Translations under genes and position numbers: made by a program
Notes under the pieces: model-generated
The model's input: the letters and a program-made list of their open reading frames with translations, nothing else
Databases searched by the model: none
Told to the model about the DNA's origin: nothing
Origin: CAVQGZ01 sp963712175
GTDB lineage: Bacteria; Actinomycetota; Actinomycetes; Jiangellales; Jiangellaceae
Reading direction: 5' to 3'
Assembly (NCBI GenBank): GCA_963712175.1
Contig: CAVQGZ010000001.1
Coordinates: 62,001 to 126,000 of the forward strand
DNA length: 64,000 nt
Part shown: one piece after another, positions 9,550-18,558 of the stretch
Layout of the letters: every line of letters starts with the position of its first letter
Position numbering within the stretch: position 1 is the stretch's first letter

Positions 9550-10573
9550 CGAGAACCTCCTGGTAGTAGTAGCAGGCCACGTCGCGCACGTCCGACAGCG
9601 TCGTCAGCGGTGGCGCATCGCCTTGCCTGCAGTCGTCCCGCGCGAACCGGCACCGCGGGTTGAACGAGCAGCCCGGGGGAACGCGCGTGAGGTTCGGCGG
9701 CAGGCCCTTGATGGCGTAGAGCTCGGTGCCCTTCGAGTCGACGCGCGGGATCGAGTCCAGCAGCCCCTTGGTGTAGGGGTGCGCCGGGTTGTGGTAGACG
9801 TCGTTGACGGGGGCCTTCTCCACGATCCGACCGGCGTACATCACCGCGATGCGATCGGCCACGTCGGCGACGACGCCAAGGTCGTGGGTGATGAGGATCA
9901 GGGCCATGTTCATCTCTTGCTGCAGGTCGGCCAGCAGCTCCATGACCTGCGCCTGAACCGTTACGTCCAGCGCTGTGGTCGGCTCGTCGGCGATCAGCAC
10001 CTGCGGCTCGAGGGCGATCGACATCGCGATCATGATCCGCTGGCGCATTCCGCCGGAGAACTGGTGCGGGTAGTCGTTGACGCGCTCGCCGGCAGCGGGG
10101 ATCCGCACGAGGTCCATCAGCTCGACGGCCTTCGTCAGGCCGTCCTTGCGGCTCATCCCGCGGTGCACCTGGAACATCTCGGCGATCTGGCGACCCACCG
10201 AGTAGACGGGGTTCAAGGCGCTCAACGCGTCCTGGAAGATCATCGCGATCGACTCGCCGCGGTAGGTGCGGCGCTCCTTCTCCGGCAGCTGGAGCAGGTC
10301 GATGCCCTTGAACCGCACCGAGCCACCGGTCACGAACCCCGGCGGCGTGTCCAGGATGCCCATGATCGCCTGAGCGGTCACGGACTTGCCGCAGCCGGAC
10401 TCGCCGAGCACGGCCAGGGTCTCACCGGCGTCGACGGTGTAGCTGACGCCGTTCACGGCCTTGGCCACACCCTCTCGGGTGCGGAACTCGACCTGGAGGT
10501 CCTCGACGACGAGCACCGGCTCGTCGTCGGTACCCGAGGACCCGGGTTCGATGGTCACGTCGGTCGCACTCAC
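9539..10573 (-). CDS. dppD: Oligopeptide/dipeptide ABC transporter ATP-binding protein (DppD/OppD)
   Basis: A 344-residue ATPase with Walker A GESGCGKSV, signature FSGGMRQRIMIAMSIALEPQ, Walker B VLIADEP, H-loop LITHDLG and the C-terminal GCSFNPRCRFARDDC cysteine motif. The GTG start at 10573 follows AGGAGCCTGC, a good ribosome site, just 8 nt after the dppC stop. The reading frame stays open upstream into dppC, but that extension has no family similarity. Confidence 0.93.
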   Translation of the reverse strand: MSATDVTIEPGSSGTDDEPVLVVEDLQVEFRTREGVAKAVNGVSYTVDAGETLAVLGESGCGKSVTAQAIMGILDTPPGFVTGGSVRFKGIDLLQLPEKERRTYRGESIAMIFQDALSALNPVYSVGRQIAEMFQVHRGMSRKDGLTKAVELMDLVRIPAAGERVNDYPHQFSGGMRQRIMIAMSIALEPQVLIADEPTTALDVTVQAQVMELLADLQQEMNMALILITHDLGVVADVADRIAVMYAGRIVEKAPVNDVYHNPAHPYTKGLLDSIPRVDSKGTELYAIKGLPPNLTRVPPGCSFNPRCRFARDDCRQGDAPPLTTLSDVRDVACYYYQEVLDGA

Positions 10574-10581
10574 GCAGGCTC

Positions 10582-11585
10582 CTAGCGCAGCTTCGGGTCG
10601 AGGGCGTCGCGCACGGCGTCGCCGAGCATGATGAAGGCGAACACGGTGATCGACAGGAAGGCTGCCGGGAACAGCAGCATGTGCGGAGACGTCCGGACGT
10701 AGGTGGCCGCGTCGTTGATGGCGATGCCCCACGAGATCACCGGCGGCTGCAGCCCGATGCCGAGGAAGCTCAGCGTTGCCTCGGCCGAGATGTAGGCGCC
10801 GAGGGAGATCATCGCCACCACGATCACCGGCGCCAGCGAGTTCGGGAGCACGTGACGCCCGATGATCCGGGTCGAGTTGGCCCCGAGCGCCCGAGCCGCC
10901 TGGACGTAGTCCTGGTTCTTCACCTGGATGACGCTGGATCTCATGATTCGGGCCAGCTGGGTCCAGCCCAGGACGGCCAGGGCGACCACGACCTTGCCGA
11001 TGACGACCAGCTCGGGAGTGTCGGAGTCCGACGGGAACGCGGTCAGGATCAGGATCGAGCCCAGCAGCAGGGGCAGGGCGAGGAAGACGTCGGTGAGGCG
11101 CGAGACGATCGTGTCGGCCCATCCGCCGAAGAACCCGCCGATGATCCCGACAGCGCCGCCGATGATCATCACCGCAGTCGTCGTGAAGATGCCCACCAGG
11201 ATGGACGCACGCGCGCCGTAGATGGTTCGCGCGTAGATGTCGCAGCCCTGCAGGTCGTAGCCGAACCACGCATCACCCGACGGTGGCTGTCGGGAGTTCG
11301 ACAGCGAGCACGAGCGCGGGTCGACGCTGGTGAACAGCTGGGGGAAGGCAGCCATGACGATCAGGACCAGCACGAGGATCGTGCCGATGATGAAGAGCTT
11401 GTTGGTGCGCAGATCGGCCCACGCGTCCTGCCACAGCGAGCGCGGCTTGCCGATCTCGTCGACGGGCTCGGCTCGCCCCCGGCCGTGGGCGAGGGCATCC
11501 TGATGTCCTCGGCACGGGCCCGCATGAACTCTCGCTGGACGTTCTTGCGGTCGGTCGGTCCCCCGAGGTTCGACGACTCACTCAT
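10582..11585 (-). CDS. dppC: Peptide ABC transporter permease (DppC/OppC), apparent frameshift
   Basis: An inner-membrane permease of about 334 residues. The N-terminus MSESSNLGGPTDRKNVQREF is in one frame and the body (LFIIGTILVLVLIVMAAFPQLF onward) is in another. They join across the CCCCC run near 11476-11484, a typical homopolymer indel. The body has the OppC_N segment and the BPD_transp_1 domain with the EAA-like loop ARALGANSTRIIGRHVLPNS. The ATG at 11585 overlaps the dppB stop by 8 nt. Apart from the single indel the gene looks intact. Confidence 0.88.
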
Positions 11586-12501
11586 AGCGGATCCTCGGGT
11601 CGAGCACGCCGTACAACAGGTCGACGAGCAGGTTGACGAGCAGGAAGACGATGACGATGAACGTGATGGCGGCGGTCACCGTCGCTCCCTCGCGCGTTGC
11701 GATCGAGCCGAAGACCAGACCACCGATGCCCTTGATGTTGAAGATCCCCTCGGTGACCACCGCTCCACCCATGAGCGCGCCGAAGTCGATCCCGATGAAC
11801 GTCACCACCGGGATCAGCGAGTTGCGCAGCGCGTGCCGGACCACGGTTCGCCGCGGCAGTCCCTTGGCCGTCGCCGTCCGCACGTAGTCGGCTCGCATGT
11901 TCTCGGCCAACTGGGTACGCGTCAGTCGGGCAACGTAGGCCAGTGACACCGATGCCAGTACGAGGGCGGGTAACAACAGGTCGGACCACGGAGCGCCCCG
12001 GCCGACCGTCGGCGGGAACAGCCCCAGCTGGACGCCGAGGATGAACTGGGCCAGGTAGCCGATGACGAAGATGGGGATCGAGATGACGACCAGCGTGGAC
12101 AGCAGCACCAGGTTGTCGATGAAGCTGCCGCGTCTCAGACCCGCGAGGACGCCGGCGCCGATGCCGATGACGATCTCGATGACGATGGCCAGCGTCGTGA
12201 GCTTGAGCGTCGCCGGCAGGGCCACCGCGAGCTCGTCGATGACCTGGGTGCCGCGGAAGGTCTCGCCCAGGTCGCCGGTGACCAGGTTGCCCATGTACTT
12301 GACGTACTGGACTACCAGCGGGTCGTCGAGGTTGTAGCGGGCTGTCTGCTCTGCGATGTAGGACGGCGGGCACGGCCGGTCACCGCACTTGCCCGCGAAC
12401 GGATCACCGGGCAGCGCCCAGACCATGGCGAAGATGATGAACGTGGTGCCGATGATCACCGGGATCATCTGGAGCAGTCGACGTGCTGTGTACTGGCCCA
12501 C
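11578..12501 (-). CDS. dppB: Peptide ABC transporter permease (DppB/OppB)
   Basis: A 307-residue inner-membrane permease. It starts MGQYTARRLLQMIPVIIGTT, typical of DppB, and has six predicted helices. The EAA-like loop is ATAKGLPRRTVVRHALRNSL and the end is LLYGVLDPRIRYE. The large loop after the first helix carries a CGDRPCPP cysteine pair. The gene is uninterrupted. It is separated from the upstream dppA by 146 bp containing a 20-bp perfect hairpin. Confidence 0.93.
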   Translation of the reverse strand: MGQYTARRLLQMIPVIIGTTFIIFAMVWALPGDPFAGKCGDRPCPPSYIAEQTARYNLDDPLVVQYVKYMGNLVTGDLGETFRGTQVIDELAVALPATLKLTTLAIVIEIVIGIGAGVLAGLRRGSFIDNLVLLSTLVVISIPIFVIGYLAQFILGVQLGLFPPTVGRGAPWSDLLLPALVLASVSLAYVARLTRTQLAENMRADYVRTATAKGLPRRTVVRHALRNSLIPVVTFIGIDFGALMGGAVVTEGIFNIKGIGGLVFGSIATREGATVTAAITFIVIVFLLVNLLVDLLYGVLDPRIRYE

Positions 12502-12580
12502 TCACGCCCTCACTCTCGTCGTCGTGGCGGTCACCCTAGCGAACGCTCAGGCGCTCAGGGGCAGTCGTGGACAAGGAGAA

Positions 12581-12624
12581 CGGTGGCCCGCCCACACGAA
12601 TCGCTTCGTGTGGGCGGGCCACCG
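12581..12624 (-). terminator. 20-bp perfect stem-loop between dppA and dppB
   Basis: The arms CGGTGGCCCGCCCACACGAA and its exact complement flank a TCGC loop. There is no U-tract. It lies downstream of the first gene of the operon, where such hairpins usually act as a partial terminator or as a 3'-end stabiliser that keeps binding-protein mRNA in excess over permease mRNA. Confidence 0.8.
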
Positions 12625-12647
12625 ATAGTGCTTGTCTGACGCCCAGG

Positions 12648-14336
12648 TCAGCCTGCGAGGCGCAGGCTTGACAGGTCGACTCGGCCGAAGGCGTTGAAGA
12701 CTGCGTCCGAGACGTTCTCCGACCAGCCGCCGACCGTCGGCGAGTACCAGAGCGGGATGACTGGCAGGTCCGACGCCAGCACTCGCTCGGCCTCCTGGTA
12801 GAGCTCGTTGGCCTCCTTCATCGGAGTCAGCTGCGCCAGCCTCGCCGATGAGGCGCGTCGAACTCCTCGTTCGAGTAGGCGCCGTCGTTGCTGCCGGCCG
12901 TAGTCGTGTACAGCGGAGCCAGGAAGTTCTCGATGTTCGGGTAGTCCATCTGCCACCCAGTTCGGAACATCCCTGTCATCTCGCGTTGCATCTGCTGGTC
13001 AAGGAACGTGGCGAAGTCGACGACTGGGGTGGCCACGCACTCGATTCCGAGCACCGAGTTGATGCTGTTGCAGACGGCCTCGGTCCAGGCCTTGTGGTCA
13101 CCGTCGGCGTTGTAGGACGAGCGTCAGCGTACCCTCGAAGCCGCCAGCGGCCTCCAGAGCAGCCTGAGCAGCTGCCTCGTCGAAGACGCAGGCATCACCG
13201 CAGTTGCCCGGACGTAGACGCTCCATCGATCGTCGACGGCACATAGCTGTCGGCTGGGATGCGGGTGCCCTCGAAGATCGTCGTCGTGATCGCCTCACGG
13301 TCGATGGCCCGCGAGATCGCGAGACGCAGGTCGTAGTCCTGGAACTCCTCTAGGTACAAGGGGAACGTCACCGACTGGAAGACACCGGCGGCTGCACCAC
13401 CTGACGATCACCGAGGTCGGCCTTGAACTGCTCTCCTGCGAGCGCCGAGACCGGGATGTCGTCCAGGACGTCAAGGTTGTTGGCGAGCAGGTCCGCGTAG
13501 GCCGCGTCGGTGTCCTGATAGATCCGGAATGTCACGTCCTTGAGTCGGGACCCTTGTCCTCGCCCGACGTAGTCGTCGAAGGCCTCGAGGACGATTTCCT
13601 CCTGCGGTGAGTAGGACACGAACTTGAACGGACCGTTGCCGATCGGGGTCTGGCCGAACGCCTCAGGGTCGTCGAAGAACGACTCGGGCAGCGGCGAGAA
13701 CGCGATGTAGCCGACGACCGTCGGGAAGATGGCGAACGGCGTGTCGAGCGTGACCTCGAGGGTGTAGTCGTCGATCACCTTGAGACCCGACATCTCCGTG
13801 ACCGGAGCCTCGTCCTCGGTGATCTCCTCGTCGCCGTTGGCGTCCTCGCCCTGAACGTCGGCGTAGCCCGGCGATCCGCGGCACCATCCGGCCCGAAGAA
13901 GTAGGTGTTCAGCTGCGCGTTGGGGCCGTAGGCGGACCAGTTCCAGGCGTCGACGAAGGACTGCGCCGTGACGGGGGTGCCGTCGTGGAACGTGTAGTCC
14001 TCGTTCAGCGTGATCGTCCAGGTCTGGTTGTCCTCGGTCGCGAACTCTTGGGCCACCGCGTTGTAGGGCGCAGCGGTCTCGGGCTCGTAGGACACCAGGC
14101 CCGTGAACATCTGGTCCAGCGACGTGCCACCGCAGGTCTCGTTGGTGTTCGAGGGGATGAACGGGTTCTGCGGCTCACACCCGTTGATCGTCACCGAACC
14201 TTCGGCGGCGCCACCGGCGGCCTCGGGGGCGTCGGTCTCGGTCGGCTCGGCATCGTCGCCACCACCACAGGCAGCAAGGGTCGAGGGACAGCGCCGCAGC
14301 GCCTGCCACCCAACCCGCGCGCGTCAGTCCGCGCAT
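12648..14336 (-). CDS. dppA: Peptide ABC transporter substrate-binding lipoprotein (DppA-like), multiple frameshifts
   Basis: A family 5 solute-binding lipoprotein, about 560 residues when repaired, and the first gene of the importer operon. ATG at 14336 follows GAGGAGG. After restoring the frame near 14280 the lipobox reads LAACGGGDD. Recognisable segments follow in order: VTINGCEPQNPFIPSN, WTITLNEDYTFHDGTPVTA, LDTPFAIFPTVVGYIAFSP, PIGNGPFKF, ISRAIDREAI, WQMDYPNIENFLAPLY and LPVIPLWYSPTVGGW. Frame changes occur near 14280, 13880, 13393, 13222, 13118, 12858 and 12825. Between breaks the sequence is well conserved. This looks more like a cluster of sequence errors than long-term decay, but a recent pseudogene cannot be excluded. 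Confidence 0.8.
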
Positions 14337-14555
14337 GGATCCTCCTCAGGTACGTACCTTCCGCACGGCCCAGGCAGGACCCGCGGTGCCACTGTCGACT
14401 TCGCGCTGGAATACGCGACCCAGTGGCGAGCCTTCATGGTGCCACCGGCCCCGCAGGAGTGCTCTGAAGTCCCGGCGTGGCTCAGCAGGTTTCGTTTCGG
14501 TCACGATTTCGAGACATGACCGGGAGAAAGCACCCGACAACCGGCGCGCCATGCG

Positions 14556-16426
14556 CTACCGGTCGTGCTTGCGCCGTGCGGCCTCGCCGCGCTCGCTCGG
14601 TGGCGCCAAGGGTCACCTTGCGCAGCCGGACGGCGTTCGGCGTCACCTCGACGCACTCGGAGTCGCGGCAGAACTCCAGCGCCTGCTCCAGCGAGAGCAT
14701 GCGCGGCGGGACGAGCCGCTCCAGCTCCTCGGCGGTCGACGAGCGCACGTTGGTGAGCTTCTTCTCCTTGGTGATGTTGACGTCCATGTCGTCGGCGCGG
14801 GAGTTCTCGCCGACGATCATGCCCTCGTAGACGTCGGTGCCCGGCCCGACGAACATCGTGCCGCGCTCCTGCAGGTTGAACATCGCGAAGGACGTCGCCT
14901 GGCCGGTGCGGTCGGCCACGAGCGACCCGGTGGGCCGGGTGAGCAGCGCACCGAACCACGGCTCGTAGCTGCTCGAACACCTGGTGGGCCAGGCCGGTGC
15001 CGCGCGTCTCGGTGAGGAACTGGGTGCGAAACCCGATCAGGCCGCGGGCCGGCACCAGGTACTCCATGCGGACCCAGCCGGTGCCGTGGTTGACCATCTG
15101 CTCCATGCGGCCCTTGCGCGAGGCCAACAGCTGGGTGAGCGCTCCGAGGTACTCCTCCGGGGCGTCGATGGTGAGCCGCTCGACCGGCTCGTGGAGGCGT
15201 CCGTCGATCTCGCGGGTCACCACCTGGGGCTTGCCGACGGTGAGCTCGAAGCCCTCCCGCCGCATCGTCTCGACCAGGACGGCGAGCGCGAGCTCGCCGC
15301 GTCCCTGCACCTCCCAGGCGTCCGGGCGCTCGGTGGGCAGCACGCGCAGCGAGACGTTGCCGACGAGCTCACGCTCGAGTCGGTCCTTGACCAGGCGGGC
15401 GGTCAGCTTGGTGCCTCCCGATCGGCCTGCCAGCGGGGACGTGTTGGTGCCCATCACCATCGAGAGCGCGGGCTCGTCGACCGTGATCAGCGGAAGGGGT
15501 CGCGGGTCGTCGGGGTCGGCGAGGGTCTCACCGATCGTGATCTCGGGGATGCCGGCCACGGCGATGATGTCGCCGGGCCCCGCCTGCTCGGCCGGAACCC
15601 GCTCGAGGGCCTCGGTGATCAGCAGGTCGCCGATCTTGACCGCCGCGATCGTGCCGTCGGTGCGGCACCACGCGACCTGCTGCCCCTTGCGCAACGTCCC
15701 CTGGTGGACCCGGCACAGCGCAAGCCGGCCGAGAAACGGGCTGGCGTCGAGGTTGGTCACATGTGCCTGCAGCGGCGCGTCCTCGTCGTAGGCGGGAGCC
15801 GGCACGGTGGCCAGGATCGTGTCCATCAGCGGCGCCAGGTCGTGCGAGTCGGGCTCCGTGCCGTCCACCGGCTGGGCCAGCGACGCCTTGCCGGCCCGGG
15901 CCGCTGCGAAGACCACGGGGAACTCGATCTGTGCCTCACTCGCGTCGAGGTCGAGGAAGAGCTCGTAGACCTCGTCCACGACCTCGCCGATGCGCGCGTC
16001 GGGGCGGTCGGTCTTGTTCACGCACACGACGATGGGCAGCTCGGCCTCCAGGGCCTTGCGCAGCACGAACCTGGTCTGGGGCAGGGGTCCTTCGCTGGCA
16101 TCGACCAGCAGCACGATGCCGTCGACCATCGACAGGCCCCGCTCGACCTCTCCCCCGAAGTCCGCGTGACCCGGTGTGTCGACGATGTTCACGGTGACCG
16201 GGGCGGCTGCGGCAGCGCCGCGGTCCCAGCGCACGGCGGTGTTCTTCGCGAGGATCGTGATGCCCTTCTCGCGCTCGAGGTCGCCGGAGTCCATGACCCG
16301 ATCAGCGACGTCCTGGTTGGCGCGAAATGCGCCGGACTGCCAGAGCATGGCGTCGACCAGCGTGGTCTTGCCATGGTCGACGTGGGCAACGATGGCGACG
16401 TTGCGGAGATCACTGCGTACGGGCAT
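14556..16426 (-). CDS. typA: Translational GTPase TypA/BipA, two apparent frameshifts
   Basis: A ribosome-associated elongation-factor-like GTPase of about 623 residues. The ATG at 16426 gives MPVRSDLRNVAIVAHVDHGK with G1 HVDHGKTT, G2 REKGITI, G3 DTPGH and G4 NKTD. The C-terminal specific domain has VPARGLIGFRTQFLTETRG. Near 14969 an extra C breaks VFEQ from YEPWFGALLTRPTGS. Near 14590 a second shift is needed to reach the usual basic tail (GEAARRKHDR then TAG at 14558-14556). TypA is highly conserved in bacteria, so both breaks are probably sequence errors. Confidence 0.9.
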
Positions 16427-16554
16427 CCCACCAGTGTGACGCCCCCGAGGCGATGCTCCCGCCCGCGGAATGACCACGTTTGGTAGGCGCGGGGGTGGTT
16501 TGCACAGCGGATACGCCGTGCAAGGGCTGCACAAGCCTGGTGAGGGGCCCCGCG

Positions 16555-17718
16555 TCATTCGCGCAGCAGCGCCACCAGGTCGTCTCGGCGCGCGCGCACG
16601 GCATCCGCGCCGGCCTCCGCGGCCTCAGGTATCCCGCTTCGCAGGAGCCGCTGCAGACCGACGTCGCCGGACTCCGCTCCACTCCGCATGAATCGGACGG
16701 CGCCGCGCAGGCGCGGCGCAACACGATCGAGCACCACGACGGGATCGGCACGGTCCGGCCCGTAGCCGCTCGCCAGTGCGCGCAGCCCGGCAACTTCTTC
16801 GGCCGGCCCGACACCATGGCGCAGCACGAACTGCCAGGCAGCGAAGGCGAGGTCGTCCCGGGGGTCGCCCGGCGCGGCCATGTCCCAGTCGAGCACCGCG
16901 ACAAGCTCACCGACCGAGTCGAGCACCACGTTGTGCGGACTGATGTCGTTGTGGCAGATGACCTGGCCGGGGCGCTTCGCGAGACGACCCCGCCGCCACT
17001 CGCGCTCGGCTCCGTCCAGGTGTGCCGTCGCGTCATGCAGCGACCGAAGCCAGGCCCCGACCTGCTCGACCAGCCGGGGTGATCGAAACGCGCCCGGTAC
17101 GGGGTCGGCGGTACCGACCGTGCGGCCCTGGACGTACCGGAGCACCTCGCGTCCGCGCTCGTCGACACCGAGCAGCTGCGGAACGCCTGGCACCCCGCGT
17201 GCACTGCAATGCGCCACCAGATCGTGCACGGCAGGAGTCCACGGCCCCGTCGGCCGGCGAACGGTGTCACCAACCCGAACTGCGCCGCCGACCCGACCAC
17301 CTGCCAGCGGCTCCTCGTCCAGCAACAGGTCGGCCAGGGCGTGAACGATGGGCCAGTCGGCAGGCAGCCACGCCACGCTGGACAGCTCGCCCGGCTCGAG
17401 CCAGCGCAGCTCGTCGTGGTCTTGCAGGGCCCGCGGCTGCGTCGCGGCGCCCTGACCGTCCGAGTCCAACGAGGCACGCCACACCTTGAGCGTTCGTCCG
17501 TGGGGCAAGGCCGCGTCCGGACCCACCCGTGCGCCCAGGTGCACCGTCACCCCGAGCTCCTCCTGACACTCGCGTACCAGGGCCTCGGCCTCGCTCTCCC
17601 CCTGCTCGACCTTGCCACCGGGGAACTCCCAGCCGCCGGCCATCGCGGTGGGCGCGGACCTTCGAGCCGCGAGAAGCCGGCCGTCCTGGACGATGGCCGC
17701 TCCCACCACGACGTCCAT
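16555..17718 (-). CDS. NUDIX hydrolase fused to APH-type phosphotransferase
   Basis: A 387-residue single ORF with two complete enzyme domains. Residues 1 to about 130 are MutT-like: VVVGAAIVQDGRLLAARRS and a full Nudix box (GKVEQGE, seven residues, RECQEELGV). Residues about 145-387 form an aminoglycoside/choline-kinase-like (APH) domain with VRRPTGPWTPAVHDLV, the catalytic loop CHNDISPHN (His256, Asp258, Asn263) and the metal-binding LDWD (Asp277-Asp279). Both active sites look intact. The NUDIX part resembles the 8-oxo-dGTP/CTP-pyrophosphatase MutT group; the kinase substrate is unknown. The ATG at 17718 follows GGGAGGGG. The linker (LLLDEEPLAGGRVGGAV) is continuous, but other indels in this window mean the fusion should be verified. 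Confidence 0.85.
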   Translation of the reverse strand: MDVVVGAAIVQDGRLLAARRSAPTAMAGGWEFPGGKVEQGESEAEALVRECQEELGVTVHLGARVGPDAALPHGRTLKVWRASLDSDGQGAATQPRALQDHDELRWLEPGELSSVAWLPADWPIVHALADLLLDEEPLAGGRVGGAVRVGDTVRRPTGPWTPAVHDLVAHCSARGVPGVPQLLGVDERGREVLRYVQGRTVGTADPVPGAFRSPRLVEQVGAWLRSLHDATAHLDGAEREWRRGRLAKRPGQVICHNDISPHNVVLDSVGELVAVLDWDMAAPGDPRDDLAFAAWQFVLRHGVGPAEEVAGLRALASGYGPDRADPVVVLDRVAPRLRGAVRFMRSGAESGDVGLQRLLRSGIPEAAEAGADAVRARRDDLVALLRE

Positions 17719-17789
17719 GTCACCCCTCCCACGACGTGATCACCTTGCCACGAGTCGCCGCTGCGGACCGGTCATGCGACCGTGGCTGC

Positions 17790-18089
17790 ATGACCGAGGT
17801 TCTCTCCGCAGACGAGCTGTCGACAGTGCTGGCCTCACGTCCGGGTTGGGCGGGCACCACCGACGCCATCGAGCGCACCGTCGACGCGGCGGACTTCATG
17901 ACCGGTATCCGCATCGTGGACGAGGTGGCCGAGGCCGCCGAGGCGGCCGACCACCATCCCGACATCGACATCCGATGGCGGCGCGTGCGTTTTGCCCTGG
18001 CCAGCCACGACGCTGGTGGGGTGACGACGCGGGACGTCGACCTGGCGGCGCGCATCGACGCGATCGCCGCCGCACACGGCGCGACCTGA
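17790..18089 (+). CDS. 4a-hydroxytetrahydrobiopterin dehydratase (PCD/DCoH)
   Basis: A 99-residue pterin-4a-carbinolamine dehydratase. It has the conserved ADHHPDIDIRW motif with the two catalytic histidines, and VTTRDVDLAARID near the C-terminus. In phenylalanine-hydroxylating organisms it recycles the oxidised pterin; no hydroxylase is nearby, and PCD homologues also occur in molybdopterin contexts. It is divergent from the NUDIX-APH gene, 71 bp away. Confidence 0.9.
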   Translation: MTEVLSADELSTVLASRPGWAGTTDAIERTVDAADFMTGIRIVDEVAEAAEAADHHPDIDIRWRRVRFALASHDAGGVTTRDVDLAARIDAIAAAHGAT

Positions 18090-18125
18090 CACGGCGTCGG
18101 CCTCGGGGCTGAAGTACACGAGTGC

Positions 18126-18554
18126 CTAGCCGTCGTCCCGGTCCCTGCGCTGGCGCTTGAGCTCACCCCTGCGGTGCTTGGCAGCCAGCCGTCGCTCGAC
18201 AGCACCACGACTGGGCCTGGTCGGGCGGCGTGCCGGCGGCTGCTTCGCCACGACAGCGCGCACCATCCTGGCCATCTTCTGACGGGCCAGCCGGCGGTTC
18301 TGCCACTGCGAGCGGTGCTGTGCGGCGCTCACTCGAAGGACGCCATCTGGCACCCGGTCGACGAGACGCTGACGCTGTGCTGCGCTCAGCACGTCCGACC
18401 TGCCCGCGTCCCACTCCAGCTCGACTCGGCTGTCGGTCGTGTTCACCGACTGGCCACCGGGCCCGGACGAGCGCGAGAACCGCCATCGCAGCTCTGCTTC
18501 GGGAATCACGATGCTCGCGGTGACCGGCAGGTCGCCTGCGACGTCCTCGGCCAT
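18126..18554 (-). CDS. arfB: Alternative ribosome-rescue factor ArfB (peptidyl-tRNA hydrolase, YaeJ-like)
   Basis: A 142-residue release-factor-like hydrolase. It carries the GGQ catalytic motif in SRSSGPGGQSVNTTDSRVEL and a very basic C-terminal tail (KHRRGELKRQRRDRDDG), the part that in ArfB inserts into the empty mRNA channel. It lacks the codon-recognition domains of RF1/RF2. It starts 4 nt after the stop of the upstream formate/nitrite channel gene on the same strand. Confidence 0.92.
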   Translation of the reverse strand: MAEDVAGDLPVTASIVIPEAELRWRFSRSSGPGGQSVNTTDSRVELEWDAGRSDVLSAAQRQRLVDRVPDGVLRVSAAQHRSQWQNRRLARQKMARMVRAVVAKQPPARRPTRPSRGAVERRLAAKHRRGELKRQRRDRDDG

Positions 18555-18558
18555 GGGA

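Noticed and set aside
10574..11269. Apparent N-terminal extension of dppD into dppC
   Set aside because: No family similarity, and a GTG with a good ribosome site at 10573 gives the normal length.
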